DNA of 64,000 nucleotides, taken from NCBI GenBank assembly GCA_002968845.1, contig PVBG01000021.1, positions 28,104-92,103 on the forward strand. The letters run 5' to 3'. A program made the translations under genes and the position numbers. Shown here in pieces: positions 51,203 to 60,253 of this stretch (position 1 is the stretch's first letter; every line of letters starts with the position of its first letter). The notes below the pieces were generated by a model that was given only the letters and a program-made list of their open reading frames with translations, ran no database searches and had not been told where the DNA came from. The stretch comes from Neorhizobium tomejilense (GTDB taxonomy: Bacteria; Pseudomonadota; Alphaproteobacteria; Rhizobiales; Rhizobiaceae).

Positions 51203-53842
51203 ATGTCGAAGTCCGCCGGAGCTTCGGGGATGGGTAGAAGTGGGGGATCGGCAAGTTCCCCCGATATCGATGCCGTACAGGCGGCAAAGATCGTCGAGCG
51301 GATCACCGGCAATGCCTGGGCAACCGATGCCGGCGGCAATTTTATCTATGTGACGCCGGCGGCACTCGCCTTTTTCGGCACGAGCCTGGAAAGCCTCAAT
51401 GCGCAGCCGGAGGAACATACGCTTGGCTGGAAACATGTGATCCATCCTGAAGACTACGATGCGGCAGCTGCGACATGGCGCCGTTGCTTGCGGACGGGGG
51501 AGCATTACAACGTCGAGCACCGGATGCTGCGGGCGACCGGTGTGTATGGCTGGGCGCGCAGCACGGGACAGCCGATACGCGACAGGGATGGTTCGGTAGC
51601 GGGATGGTACGGCACGGTGATCGATATAGCCGTCCCGTCGCGGCCGAACGACTGCGACGGCCGACTTGCCGATCAACCCGCGCAGGATCCACGTCTATCA
51701 ATGGACGCGGTTCATCCACACGACAGGCCAGCCGTGGAGCAGGCAGCGGCGCGAGCCTTCTTTCACGGCATTCCTCAGGTTAGCAGTTATCGGCAGCTCC
51801 AGGAGGATGGCAGCTACCGCTGGATCGAATTCCTCGTGGAGCCGGACTACAGCATCAGCGTCGATGTCGACCCGGCAGTGGCGCGGCAAGACGAGCCATG
51901 GACCATGGCAAGCTCGTTCGGCGAGACGGGCGACGCGGTTCAAGCCGCGCTTGCCATCGAGAAACTCTATGGTGGTGCCTGGGCGATCGACACCATCGGG
52001 CAATTCACCTACGCAACCCCCACGGCCCAGACCTCGATCGCGATGACGCTTGAGGACCTCAACGTTCTCCTGGACGGAAAGCCTTTCCTCGAAGGCGGTA
52101 GGCAAGGCTGGCAGCGCGGCGCGCATCCCGACGACAGCGAAAGGGCAGGAGAAACGCTGCGCCGCGCGCTCAAGACTGGCGAGCACTGGAATTTCGAATA
52201 TAGGGTCCTGCGCGCCAACGGCGCCTCTGTCTGGCATCGGGCCGCGGCCCGTCCGACGCGCGACGGGCAAGGGCGTATCACCGGATGGTATGGAACAGCA
52301 TTGGATATTGACGTGTATAAAAAAACCGAGGCGGCACTCCGAGAACGCGAACGGCAGTTGCAGCAGCTCATCGACACCGTGCCGGCATTGATCTGGAGTA
52401 CGATGGCGGATGGAACGCCAGCCTTTGTGAACAAGCGCTTCACGGAGGTGACAGGGGCTAGGCTTGAAGACATGACGGCACCGGATGGCTCGGCTTCGCT
52501 TGGCGTTGTGCATCCCGATGATAGGGCGGCGGCCCGCGAGGCCTTTCTGCATTCGGTGAGAACAGGCATCCCATACATTAGGCGATACCGCCAACGCCGA
52601 GCCGGCGGCACCTATCGCTGGACTGAAACGCGGGCGGAACCATCGCGCGATGAAGCAGGCACGATCATCCAATGGTATGGTGTGAGTTCCGATATCCATG
52701 ATCTCATAACCAGCCAGGAGGCGTTGCGCGAAAGCGAGCAGCACCTCCAACAGCTGGTCGAAACGCTGCCTGCGCTGATTTATTGCGCTCTGCCAAATGG
52801 CAAGCCGATCTATCGCAGCCAGCGTCTTCGCCAATATCTCGGCTTCAACCTCGAAGACACGGATGATCTGGGAAAATCCCGGCTGGACGGGACGCTCGAC
52901 GCTGTTATCCATCCTGATGACCTTGCGTCCGTGAAGGAGCAGTATGCTCATTCGCTTGCTACCGGCGATCCGTATTTGCTGAGGCATCGGCTGCGGCGCT
53001 TCGACGGTGTGTATCGGTGGGTGGAGACCCGGGCCTCGGCCATGCGCAACGGCGACGGCGAGATTGTGCAATGGAATGGCATTTGCCTCGATATTGAGGA
53101 TCAGGTGCGTGCGCAGGAGGAGCTTAGCCGCGCCCAGGAAAATCTCGCCCGCTCCAGCCAGGCGGCAAGCTTAGCGGAGTTGTCGGCGTCTATTGCGCAT
53201 GAGGTGAATCAGCCGCTTGCAGCCGTCATGAATTATTCCAGCGCCTGCCAGCGCTGGCTCACGGCCGAGCCGCCGAATATCGAGCGTGCCCAGAAAACGC
53301 TGGATCGCATCGTCCATAGTGCCAATTCCGCGGCCGATGTCGTCAGCCGCATTCGCGCTCTCTTCAAGCAATCGACGGACAAACGGGACAGCACTGAGCT
53401 CGGCGCCGTCGTCAGACAGGCGCGTGACCTGCTTGCGGAGGAGGCAGCGCGGCGGCGCATCCGGATGGATATCGAAGGCGAGAGTGGTCTTCGGCTCGTT
53501 CCGTTCGACCGGGTGCAGATCCAGCAGGTGTTGGTCAATCTGGTGCGCAACGGCATGGATGCGATGGCTTCCGTGCCAAACGAACGCGTCCTTCAGATCC
53601 GCGCTTTTCGGGCGGGCGATATGGTGCGGATAGAGGTCAGCGACAGGGGCCGGGGTATCCAGTTCCCTGACAAGATCTTCGAGCCCTTCTTTACGACCAA
53701 GGACCAGGGCATGGGCATGGGCCTCGCAATTTCCCGCTCGATCGTCGAAGCGCATGGCGGGCAGTTATGGGCGGAAAAGAATGAACCGCACGGCGCGAAA
53801 ATCGTTTTCACACTGCCGCTCGACGTAGCGAAGATGCCATGA
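51203..53842 (+). CDS. Soluble multi-PAS sensor histidine kinase
   Basis: The 879-residue product has no membrane segment. Four complete PAS_3-like domains with the HP[ED]D marker occur around residues 78, 307, 435 and 569, and a shorter fifth around 169 (AVHPHD), which lacks the N-terminal half. The transmitter follows: His666 in IAHEVNQPLAAV, then HATPase with LVRNGMDAM, SDRGRGIQ, FEPFFTTK and GMGMGLAISRSI. It autophosphorylates in response to cytoplasmic ligands or redox, and the adjacent receiver protein (31-bp gap) is its likely partner. Confidence 0.93.
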   Translation: MSKSAGASGMGRSGGSASSPDIDAVQAAKIVERITGNAWATDAGGNFIYVTPAALAFFGTSLESLNAQPEEHTLGWKHVIHPEDYDAAAATWRRCLRTGEHYNVEHRMLRATGVYGWARSTGQPIRDRDGSVAGWYGTVIDIAVPSRPNDCDGRLADQPAQDPRLSMDAVHPHDRPAVEQAAARAFFHGIPQVSSYRQLQEDGSYRWIEFLVEPDYSISVDVDPAVARQDEPWTMASSFGETGDAVQAALAIEKLYGGAWAIDTIGQFTYATPTAQTSIAMTLEDLNVLLDGKPFLEGGRQGWQRGAHPDDSERAGETLRRALKTGEHWNFEYRVLRANGASVWHRAAARPTRDGQGRITGWYGTALDIDVYKKTEAALRERERQLQQLIDTVPALIWSTMADGTPAFVNKRFTEVTGARLEDMTAPDGSASLGVVHPDDRAAAREAFLHSVRTGIPYIRRYRQRRAGGTYRWTETRAEPSRDEAGTIIQWYGVSSDIHDLITSQEALRESEQHLQQLVETLPALIYCALPNGKPIYRSQRLRQYLGFNLEDTDDLGKSRLDGTLDAVIHPDDLASVKEQYAHSLATGDPYLLRHRLRRFDGVYRWVETRASAMRNGDGEIVQWNGICLDIEDQVRAQEELSRAQENLARSSQAASLAELSASIAHEVNQPLAAVMNYSSACQRWLTAEPPNIERAQKTLDRIVHSANSAADVVSRIRALFKQSTDKRDSTELGAVVRQARDLLAEEAARRRIRMDIEGESGLRLVPFDRVQIQQVLVNLVRNGMDAMASVPNERVLQIRAFRAGDMVRIEVSDRGRGIQFPDKIFEPFFTTKDQGMGMGLAISRSIVEAHGGQLWAEKNEPHGAKIVFTLPLDVAKMP

Positions 53843-53872
53843 TCCATTAGCCGGCGCAGGAGGTAAGACGAT

Positions 53873-54238
53873 ATGAACAAGCCTGTGGTAGCGATCGTCG
53901 ACGACGACCCAAGGGTGCTTGCTTCATTGGTGGAACTCCTGGAGTCGGCCGGATATGAAATCCGCAGCTTCATATCGGGAGAGGCATTGCTCGCTTCCGG
54001 TCTTAAGGGGGTGGATGTGTTGATCACCGATATCGGCATGCCCGGTCCCGATGGGTTCGAACTGCGCGACCTTGCCAGGCGGGAGAACCCGCAACTTCCC
54101 GTATTCCTGGTCACCGGGCGGCACGAGATAACGGACAGAGACCGAGCCAGAGGCATTGGCGGTTTTCTGCGAAAACCCTTTGATGGACATGCTCTGCTTG
54201 CGGCCGTTCGTGACGCGCTGGGCGAGCGGCAGGGCTGA
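53873..54238 (+). CDS. Single-domain response regulator
   Basis: The 121-residue product is a receiver domain alone: IVDDDPRVLASLVELLE, phosphoacceptor Asp in LITDIGMPGPDG, switch Thr in FLVTGR and Lys in FLRKPF. It lacks an output domain, so it must act by protein contacts or phosphorelay. It follows the PAS kinase in the same direction. Confidence 0.92.
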   Translation: MNKPVVAIVDDDPRVLASLVELLESAGYEIRSFISGEALLASGLKGVDVLITDIGMPGPDGFELRDLARRENPQLPVFLVTGRHEITDRDRARGIGGFLRKPFDGHALLAAVRDALGERQG

Positions 54239-54581
54239 GGGCTGGGGTTTCAATCGTTTTTCCTGGTCACGAGATCACGGCTGTCTCACCGTAGACGTGG
54301 CCGGTCCGATTGGCCCAGGCATCGGCCTGGAGCGTCTGTTTGTTAAATCAGCGATTACCGCTCGTTCAACTTCTGTCCTCACAACATCTGCGTCTTGATC
54401 CTCATGACGGCGAAGCCATAACTTAATCCTCGCTCTCATAGACGAACGGGAGAGCATGCCCTGTTCTTGGGTGTAGCCCTCCCTCTCCCTAGGCTCAATC
54501 GACCGCCATGAAGCGCCCCAATACACTCCTTCGCATGGTTCGTGCCCCCCACGTTCCAATCCCGCACAACAGGAGCGCGCT
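54239..54581. other. Intergenic region before the MBL hydrolase
   Basis: No gene is supported. The block at 54470-54505 (GGGTGTAGCC...CCCTAGGCTCAATCGACC) resembles a block upstream of the HDLGN kinase gene at a similar distance from the start codon. Confidence 0.4.
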
Positions 54582-55550
54582 ATGACGCAGGCAGAAGCAA
54601 ATCCCCCCATGATGGATCGGCCGGAGACAAAAATGAATATAGAGAACACTTCACGCTCCGGCAGGCCGGCAACTGAAGAACTTGTTCCGTCGCGTTATGC
54701 GGTGAACATTGGCGAGATAGAAGTGCTGGTAATCAGCGATGGCGTGCTGCCCCTTCCGACCAAGATGTTGGGCCACAATGCCGACGCCGCAGAACGCGCT
54801 GTCTGGCTGGACAGTATGTTTCTGCCGCAGGAAGCTTTCGACTGGGCGCTGAATGCGGTTGTCGTGCGCAGCGGCACACAGGTCATCCTCATCGACGCCG
54901 GCCTGGGGCTGGATCCCGAATTGAACCTCCCGCGGGCCGGGCAGCTGGTCAAGCGACTGGAAAGCGCCGGCATCGATCTCGGGTCGGTGACCGACGTGGT
55001 GTTGACCCACATGCACATGGATCACGTCGGCGGGCTGCTCGTCGATGGCGTGAAGGAGCGGCTACGTCCCGACCTGCGGATTCACGTTGCCGCAGCCGAG
55101 GTTAAATTCTGGGAAGCACCTGATTTCTCGCGCGTAAACATGCCTCCCGGCTTCCCGGATGCGCTTCGGGCGACGGCCAAACGGTTCGCCAAGGAATACC
55201 ACAACCAGCTGCGCCTTTTCGATGAGGAACAAGAGGTGGCTCCGGGCGTCGTCGTCTCCCGCACCGGTGGCCATACGCCGGGGCATAGCGTGGTCCGCGT
55301 CGCTTCCGGGAAAGACCGGCTGATGTTTGCAGGCGATGCCGTCTTTGCGGTCGGATTCGAACACCCCGGCTGGTTCAATGGCTTTGAGCATGACCCCGAG
55401 GAAGCTGCTCGCGTTCGCGTTCGGCTTTTGCGGGAGCTGGCGGAGACGGGCGAACTGCTGGTAGCCACCCATATGCCATTCCCGTCGGTCGGGCATGTCG
55501 CAGTCGACGGCGACGCCTTCCGTTGGGTTCCGGTTTTCTGGGACTACTAA
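54582..55550 (+). CDS. MBL-fold metallo-hydrolase
   Basis: The 322-residue product has the metallo-beta-lactamase motif THMHMDHVGGL near residue 143, GGHTPGHS, FAGDAVF and a final ATHMPFPSVGH, giving all zinc ligands. The group includes lactonases and methyl-parathion hydrolase-like enzymes (N-acyl homoserine lactonase-type chemistry is possible). A 35-residue polar N-terminus precedes the core. CAGGAGCGC before the ATG marks the start. The next gene lies 135 bp downstream. Confidence 0.9.
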   Translation: MTQAEANPPMMDRPETKMNIENTSRSGRPATEELVPSRYAVNIGEIEVLVISDGVLPLPTKMLGHNADAAERAVWLDSMFLPQEAFDWALNAVVVRSGTQVILIDAGLGLDPELNLPRAGQLVKRLESAGIDLGSVTDVVLTHMHMDHVGGLLVDGVKERLRPDLRIHVAAAEVKFWEAPDFSRVNMPPGFPDALRATAKRFAKEYHNQLRLFDEEQEVAPGVVVSRTGGHTPGHSVVRVASGKDRLMFAGDAVFAVGFEHPGWFNGFEHDPEEAARVRVRLLRELAETGELLVATHMPFPSVGHVAVDGDAFRWVPVFWDY

Positions 55551-55564
55551 CGGCCTATCGGCGA

Positions 55565-55600
55565 CTGCATGCGATCCGACATTCAGAAGATCGCATGCAG
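55565..55600. repeat. Perfect 12-bp inverted repeat between MBL and HD genes
   Basis: CTGCATGCGATC and GATCGCATGCAG flank a 12-bp loop. No T tract follows, so it is not a classical terminator; it may be an operator, processing site or mRNA hairpin. Confidence 0.55.
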
Positions 55601-55684
55601 CGTTCCGTCGCAATATCGCATCAACGGATGCGTGCACGGCGCGATCATCAATACTACCGCAAAAGTTGCAGAAAGGGTGATGAC

Positions 55685-56332
55685 ATGACTGCGATGGAAA
55701 CGCGCATAGTTGCGGGTATTTCAGTTCCTCACAGCCGGCTCGTAGAGCGCGCGATAGAGCACGCGCACCATGCCTACGAGCCCTATCTCTTCAATCATGT
55801 CATGCGCTCGTGGCTTTTTGCGGTAAAGCTCGCTGAACTGCAGAATGTAGCCCATGACGCCGAAGTGCTCGCCGTGGGCACGCTGCTGCATGACATCACC
55901 CTCAACGATCGATTTGCGGGGCCTCGCCGCTTCGAAGTGGAGGCAGCCGATCTTGCCCGAGATTTTGCGACGGACGCGGGGCTCAACAGACGGCGCGCCC
56001 AGTTGATCTGGGACAGCGTTGCGCTCAACTCGACGCCTTCGATCGGGCTCTACAAGGAGGCCGAAGTGGGCCTTTGTACTACCGGCATCTGTTTTGATGT
56101 GGTCGGCCTGAAATATAGCTTCATCCCATCATCTGACGTGCGCACGATCGTTGCCGAATTCCCGCGGCTCGGAATGAAGCGAAAAATGACCTCTTGTTTC
56201 TGCCACATCGCGAAAACGCAGCCGGAAACCACCTATGACAATTTCGTGCGGGACTTCGGTGAGCGTTTCGTTCCGGGCTATACGGTTCCTTCCTCGGTCG
56301 ATCTCGTTGCAGCTGCTCCCTTCGACGAGTGA
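55685..56332 (+). CDS. HD-domain protein
   Basis: The 215-residue product has the HD phosphohydrolase features: HVMRSWLFAVKLAE (first His), LLHDITLNDRF (His-Asp), and a later DSVALNSTPSIGLY helix. HD proteins of this length act on nucleotides or on cyanamide-like compounds; a cyanamide hydratase-like or diadenosine hydrolase role cannot be told apart here. The ATG follows AAAGGGTGATGAC; an upstream frame has no signal. Confidence 0.84.
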   Translation: MTAMETRIVAGISVPHSRLVERAIEHAHHAYEPYLFNHVMRSWLFAVKLAELQNVAHDAEVLAVGTLLHDITLNDRFAGPRRFEVEAADLARDFATDAGLNRRRAQLIWDSVALNSTPSIGLYKEAEVGLCTTGICFDVVGLKYSFIPSSDVRTIVAEFPRLGMKRKMTSCFCHIAKTQPETTYDNFVRDFGERFVPGYTVPSSVDLVAAAPFDE

Positions 56333-56395
56333 CTGGCATTCTTGCGGCCTGGTGCAGAACGGCACTACGCCCATCTAGTACGGCGACGAAGGACC

Positions 56396-56422
56396 GGGCG
56401 GGACAGCGGTTATCTCCCGCCC
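56396..56422. terminator. Hairpin between convergent HD and LysR genes
   Basis: GGGCGGGA pairs with TCCCGCCC across 11 nt between two converging genes. It is a plausible bidirectional terminator, although the T tract is missing. Confidence 0.5.
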
Positions 56423-56425
56423 AAA

Positions 56426-57316
56426 TTACAGGTTGGCGAGGGCTCTGGCCTCACCGGCTATATAATCGCCAAATAGTCTTACACGCGCCGGAACAGTCCG
56501 CCCATAAGCATGCAGTAGGCTAAGCGGCAGCTTTGGAAGTGCGATTTCCGGTGCGAGATCGACCAGCGTGCCGGCTCGCAATTCGTCCACAACGAGGCAT
56601 CGCAGAAGATAGGCAGCGCCGAGCCCGCTCAATGCAGCATGGATCAGGGCCGAGCCTGTGTCGCAATCGACCCGTCCCCTTGGAATGAAAGTCGTGCCGT
56701 CCGCAAGTCGGACAGGCTGCACCGCACCATTCATGGTGTAGCGCGCAAAAGGCAGGTCGGGGAGGTCTTCCACTGATCGCCTGGTCACTTCAAGAAGAGC
56801 CGGGGAGGCGACGATCGCCATTGGTAGATCCACCAGGCGGCGGACGATCAGGTCCTCCTGCATCGGCGCGCCGGCGCGCAGGACGACATCGTAGTCCTCC
56901 CGAACTAGATTGACGAAACGATCGGTCAGCCCGAGATCGAGCTGGATGTCCGGATAATCTTTCGCAAACGTGCCGAACAGACGGGGGAGTAGCAGCGGCG
57001 CAAGCTCGCCGGGCATGCTGATCCGCAGTCTGCCAGAGGGAGTCGCTTGCGGTCGAATGGTTTCATCGCTCGCATCCAGCTCGCGCAGCAGAGGAGCGAC
57101 GCGCTCAAGGAACGCCTGCCCGTCCTGCGTTAGGGTCAGCGCTCGAGTGGAGCGCAGGAAAAGCCGCGTACCGATCTTCTTCTCCAGCCGTGCCACGCTT
57201 TTCGAAACCCCCGATGGTGTTGTGCTGAGATCGCGCGCCGCCGCCGTAAACGAACCTGCTTCCACGGCCCTCACGAATGCCATCAGGCCCGACGTCTCAT
57301 CCAGCAGGTTCGGCAT
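56426..57316 (-). CDS. LysR family transcriptional regulator
   Basis: The 296-residue product has the LysR N-terminal helix-turn-helix (AVEAGSFTAAARDLSTTPSG, then VSKSVARLEKKIGTRLF) and a type 2 periplasmic-binding-like effector domain. It is divergent from the SDR gene and probably controls it. Start ATG; MPNLLDETSGLMAF is typical. Confidence 0.93.
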   Translation of the reverse strand: MPNLLDETSGLMAFVRAVEAGSFTAAARDLSTTPSGVSKSVARLEKKIGTRLFLRSTRALTLTQDGQAFLERVAPLLRELDASDETIRPQATPSGRLRISMPGELAPLLLPRLFGTFAKDYPDIQLDLGLTDRFVNLVREDYDVVLRAGAPMQEDLIVRRLVDLPMAIVASPALLEVTRRSVEDLPDLPFARYTMNGAVQPVRLADGTTFIPRGRVDCDTGSALIHAALSGLGAAYLLRCLVVDELRAGTLVDLAPEIALPKLPLSLLHAYGRTVPARVRLFGDYIAGEARALANL

Positions 57317-57328
57317 TTACATCTCCGT

Positions 57329-57345
57329 GGCACAGATCATGTGCC
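57329..57345. promoter_or_regulatory. Putative LysR operator
   Basis: GGCACA-GATCA-TGTGCC, with perfect 6-bp arms, lies in the 97-bp gap between the LysR and SDR starts. Position and symmetry suit the primary recognition site of a LysR regulator. Confidence 0.55.
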
Positions 57346-57413
57346 CGACAGGGGGCTAATAGCTCGCACCGCTAGCATTTATCTCATCCCCGAAAGAAAA
57401 GGAGATAAACAAA

Positions 57414-58163
57414 ATGCAGTGTCTTGCAGACAAGGTCGCCGTAATCACAGGCGGCAATAGCGGTATCGGTAAGGCAACTGCCCGACTGTTTGCAGAGGAA
57501 GGCGCTCAGGTCATTATCACCGGCCGACGTCAGGATATCGTTGATCAGGCGGTCGGCGAGATCGGCCACGGCGCACTTGGCCTCGTCGGCGACGTCGCCG
57601 ATCTGGAACATCATCAAAAGCTTGCAGACGTGGTGAAGACGCGCTTTGGCGGGCTGGACATCTATGTGGCTAATGCCGGCGTCATCAACCTTGCCGCCTC
57701 TGACACCGTTACACCGGACGACTACGACCGGCACTTTGCCACCAATACCCGCGGTGTTTTCTTTGGCGTGCAAGCGATCGCCCCGCTGATCCGGGTCGGC
57801 GGCAACATCATCGTCACGAGTTCGCTCGCCGCCACCAAGGTCCTGCCAAATCACATCGTTTATGCCGGCTCTAAAGCGGCCGTTTCCGCGTTCGCGAAGA
57901 ACTGGGCGATCGAGCTTAAGCAACGGAAGATCCGCGTGAATGTGCTGAGTCCGGGACCGGTAGAAACCGCCATCCTCGGCAAGTTGGGCATTTCGAAAGC
58001 CGATCGCCCGGCGTTCGAGGACTACATGGCATCCCATATCCCTGCGGGGCGGATGGGGCGTCCGGAAGAAGTCGCCCGCGCGGCCCTGTTCCTCGCTTCG
58101 GCAGCGGGAAGTTTCGTCAGCGGCGTCGAATTGCATGTCGATGGCGGCATGACGGTGGCCTGA
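57414..58163 (+). CDS. Short-chain dehydrogenase under LysR control
   Basis: The 249-residue product is a classical SDR: TGGNSGIGKATA cofactor loop, NAGVINL, serine in VTSSLAA, catalytic YAGSK, and the end SGVELHVDGGM. Typical length. Substrate unknown. AAAGGAGATAAAC precedes the ATG. It is divergent from LysR. Confidence 0.93.
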   Translation: MQCLADKVAVITGGNSGIGKATARLFAEEGAQVIITGRRQDIVDQAVGEIGHGALGLVGDVADLEHHQKLADVVKTRFGGLDIYVANAGVINLAASDTVTPDDYDRHFATNTRGVFFGVQAIAPLIRVGGNIIVTSSLAATKVLPNHIVYAGSKAAVSAFAKNWAIELKQRKIRVNVLSPGPVETAILGKLGISKADRPAFEDYMASHIPAGRMGRPEEVARAALFLASAAGSFVSGVELHVDGGMTVA

Positions 58164-58171
58164 AGGATTGA

Positions 58172-58197
58172 AGCAGCCAACCCCAGGGTTGGCTGCT
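58172..58197. terminator. Terminator hairpin after the SDR gene
   Basis: AGCAGCCAACCC and GGGTTGGCTGCT are exact complements with a 2-bp centre, 9 bp after the SDR stop and before a convergent small gene. The stem is strong; no T tract is visible. Confidence 0.6.
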
Positions 58198-58215
58198 CAG
58201 GACGACTATAGTTCC

Positions 58216-58464
58216 TCAGTTTGGACGCTGAATTCCTTCATAGTAATCGCCGCTATCGATGGTCTTCTCGTCCGGGAGACGGCCGTAAACGGGAGCTGTG
58301 TGCGACACCGAACCGGTATAGTTCCGGTCGACCGGCGGGCGGCGCTGTTGCCTGACGGAATTCTTCTGGGCGCCTTCGTAATAATCTCCCTCTGCGTAAG
58401 TAACACTGGCGAAGCCTGCTGTGGCAATCAGTACGAGAGCGAAAGTGGTTTTGAGGGTTGGCAT
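58216..58464 (-). CDS. Small secreted protein
   Basis: The 82-residue product has a signal peptide (TFALVLIATAGFASVTYA, cut before EGDYYEG) and a short mature part where the DYYEG motif appears at both ends (GDYYEGAQK and GDYYEGIQR). Small secreted proteins of this type are common in rhizobia. No function is known. GAGATCAAC before the ATG is a weak ribosome-binding site. Confidence 0.72.
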   Translation of the reverse strand: MPTLKTTFALVLIATAGFASVTYAEGDYYEGAQKNSVRQQRRPPVDRNYTGSVSHTAPVYGRLPDEKTIDSGDYYEGIQRPN

Positions 58465-58553
58465 GGTTGATCTCCTTCAGAGTCGTCCGAGGTGCTGGGT
58501 TGCGACCTCACCTGCGGATTGTTTCGGTGGATTGCATGAGCTGCGGTACGGAG

Positions 58554-58769
58554 TTAGTTGATGTCTTCGTCGCCCGGCTTTCGATTGTCGCGAGACGTAT
58601 GAGGACGAACTGCGGCGGGTTTTTTTGAGTTGGCAGCGACTGCAGCAGTCGTGAGCGCCGACCGGCCAGACGGTTCACGATGCTCCTTGCCGAAATCGAC
58701 GGGCGTTCCGACGAGGACCGACGAAACGAGCAGTCCGGACAGAGCGTAGAGAGTGGTTTCTCTCAGCAT
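58554..58769 (-). CDS. Small protein with N-terminal hydrophobic segment
   Basis: The 71-residue product has one hydrophobic segment (YALSGLLVSSVLVGTPV) and a polar tail rich in Arg and Lys. AAAGGAGAATGAC before the ATG is an excellent ribosome-binding site, which is the main reason to accept it. It may be a secreted or anchored small protein. Same orientation as the preceding secreted protein. Confidence 0.6.
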   Translation of the reverse strand: MLRETTLYALSGLLVSSVLVGTPVDFGKEHREPSGRSALTTAAVAANSKKPAAVRPHTSRDNRKPGDEDIN

Positions 58770-59042
58770 GTCATTCTCCTTTTGAGTTTACATCCGTATT
58801 CGAGTGATGGAGTCCATCGCTTATCATAGCGTGCACATCGGCTCTGAAAGTAGTACAGGACTGCTTCCTGAGCTGAACACCATCACGAATGGAATGTCGG
58901 TGGATCTTGGCGATAGGTAAGGGCTAATTACTGTCGATTCATCATCGGATCTCCTTAGGTGTGGTTGTTGATACTCAAAAAATACGGCAAAGGAGATGTC
59001 GATGACATTTCAGAGTTGCTCGGAATGTTGAGGGATTGCGGT

Positions 59043-59978
59043 CTATCCTGCCGCCCGTCGCCATTCGCCGGGGGTCAGGCCTGTATGGCGCTTGAAGGCC
59101 ACACAGAAGGCGGTGAGGGTCCCGTAACCGAGTACGCCTGCGATATCCGTGATCCGCATCATGGGGTCCCGCAGCATGGCCATGGCCTGTTCCATCCGCC
59201 TACGGCGCAACCATTCGTAGGGCGTCATCCCGGTGCTTTTCTTGAACGCGCGGCAGAAATGAAAGCGGGAAAGGTTGGCCGCTTCAGCGAGCGCACCGAG
59301 CGAAAGATCCGTCTCATTTTCAGACGACAGCCGCTCGAGGGACATCCGCAAAATCCCCGGCGCAAGGCCGCCCGAGGCTTTTTCTAACGCCTCGCAAACG
59401 CCTGCATGGGTTTTCACGAGATGGATGGCGATCAGGCTTGCAAGCTGCTGACGATAGAGCCCGTCCAGGCTGGTGATGCCGCTAGACGACTGGTGCGCCA
59501 TCCTAAGCAGGGTCGCCATCACGTTGTCCTGCTGCGCCGTACTTTCGATCAAGGATCGACCTTCCCCAGGGCATTCGCGGGCCACACGATCAAGGAGATC
59601 CGGCGAGAGATAGAGTTGCACGATGTCCATCGGGCCATGAATATCCCAGCGTGAGGTCGATCCTGCCGGGATGAAGGTTATGCTGCCTTGGCGTCCCATA
59701 CCTGCCGCGTATGCCTTTCCGGAGCGGCGCTCCAGCCGCTGCATAGCTCCGAGATAGGTCATGATCACGTGATCCGACATTGGATGCACGACGTCGTGAA
59801 ACGGGTTGTGTTTCCATCGGGCGAGCCGGGTATCAAAGGGATCGTCGATACGGAAGCATTCCACCGGGGCGGTGCGCAGGACGCGCTCCATTTCGCGGTC
59901 CGGTGACACATGTCCCTCCTGCGGCCTGGCATTTGCCATCACATCAGGAGGAACCGCCTGAAATTTGAAAGGAGCCAT
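59043..59978 (-). CDS. AraC family transcriptional regulator
   Basis: The 311-residue product has an N-terminal cupin-like sensor half (about 40-190) and a C-terminal AraC HTH (LGALAEAANLSRFHFCRAFK, TPYEWLRRRRMEQAM, then GYGTLTAFCVAFKRHTGLTP). It regulates unknown targets; the divergent gene space upstream has no partner, and the hydrolase downstream is on the same strand but separated by a terminator. Start ATG. Confidence 0.9.
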   Translation of the reverse strand: MAPFKFQAVPPDVMANARPQEGHVSPDREMERVLRTAPVECFRIDDPFDTRLARWKHNPFHDVVHPMSDHVIMTYLGAMQRLERRSGKAYAAGMGRQGSITFIPAGSTSRWDIHGPMDIVQLYLSPDLLDRVARECPGEGRSLIESTAQQDNVMATLLRMAHQSSSGITSLDGLYRQQLASLIAIHLVKTHAGVCEALEKASGGLAPGILRMSLERLSSENETDLSLGALAEAANLSRFHFCRAFKKSTGMTPYEWLRRRRMEQAMAMLRDPMMRITDIAGVLGYGTLTAFCVAFKRHTGLTPGEWRRAAG

Positions 59979-60199
59979 GCTTCAATCCCTCCAGCGAACT
60001 CGTCATCGAGAACGTGAAAGGACGATAGGATGCTGTGACTGCTGACGATATTGCCCGCTGGAGTATGCCGATCTGTTCCGGCGAATGGACCGTTCTTGGC
60101 AAATGCCGTGTTCAACGCCGACTATCTGAGGAAACATCCTGTGCTCAGGGATAGCTTTCGCAACCGAATTGTGTGGCTGGCCGCTACTTTTGAAATGTC

Positions 60200-60247
60200 A
60201 AAAAAAGAGCCGGGAAGCGGCGCTGGCGGCGGATAGCGCCGCTTCCC
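60200..60247 (-). terminator. Rho-independent terminator of the hydrolase gene
   Basis: GGGAAGCGGCGCT and AGCGCCGCTTCCC form a 13-bp perfect stem with a 10-nt loop. Read on the minus strand it ends with GGCTCTTTTTTT, a canonical T tract, 7 bp after the hydrolase stop. Confidence 0.9.
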
Positions 60248-60253
60248 AACCGA

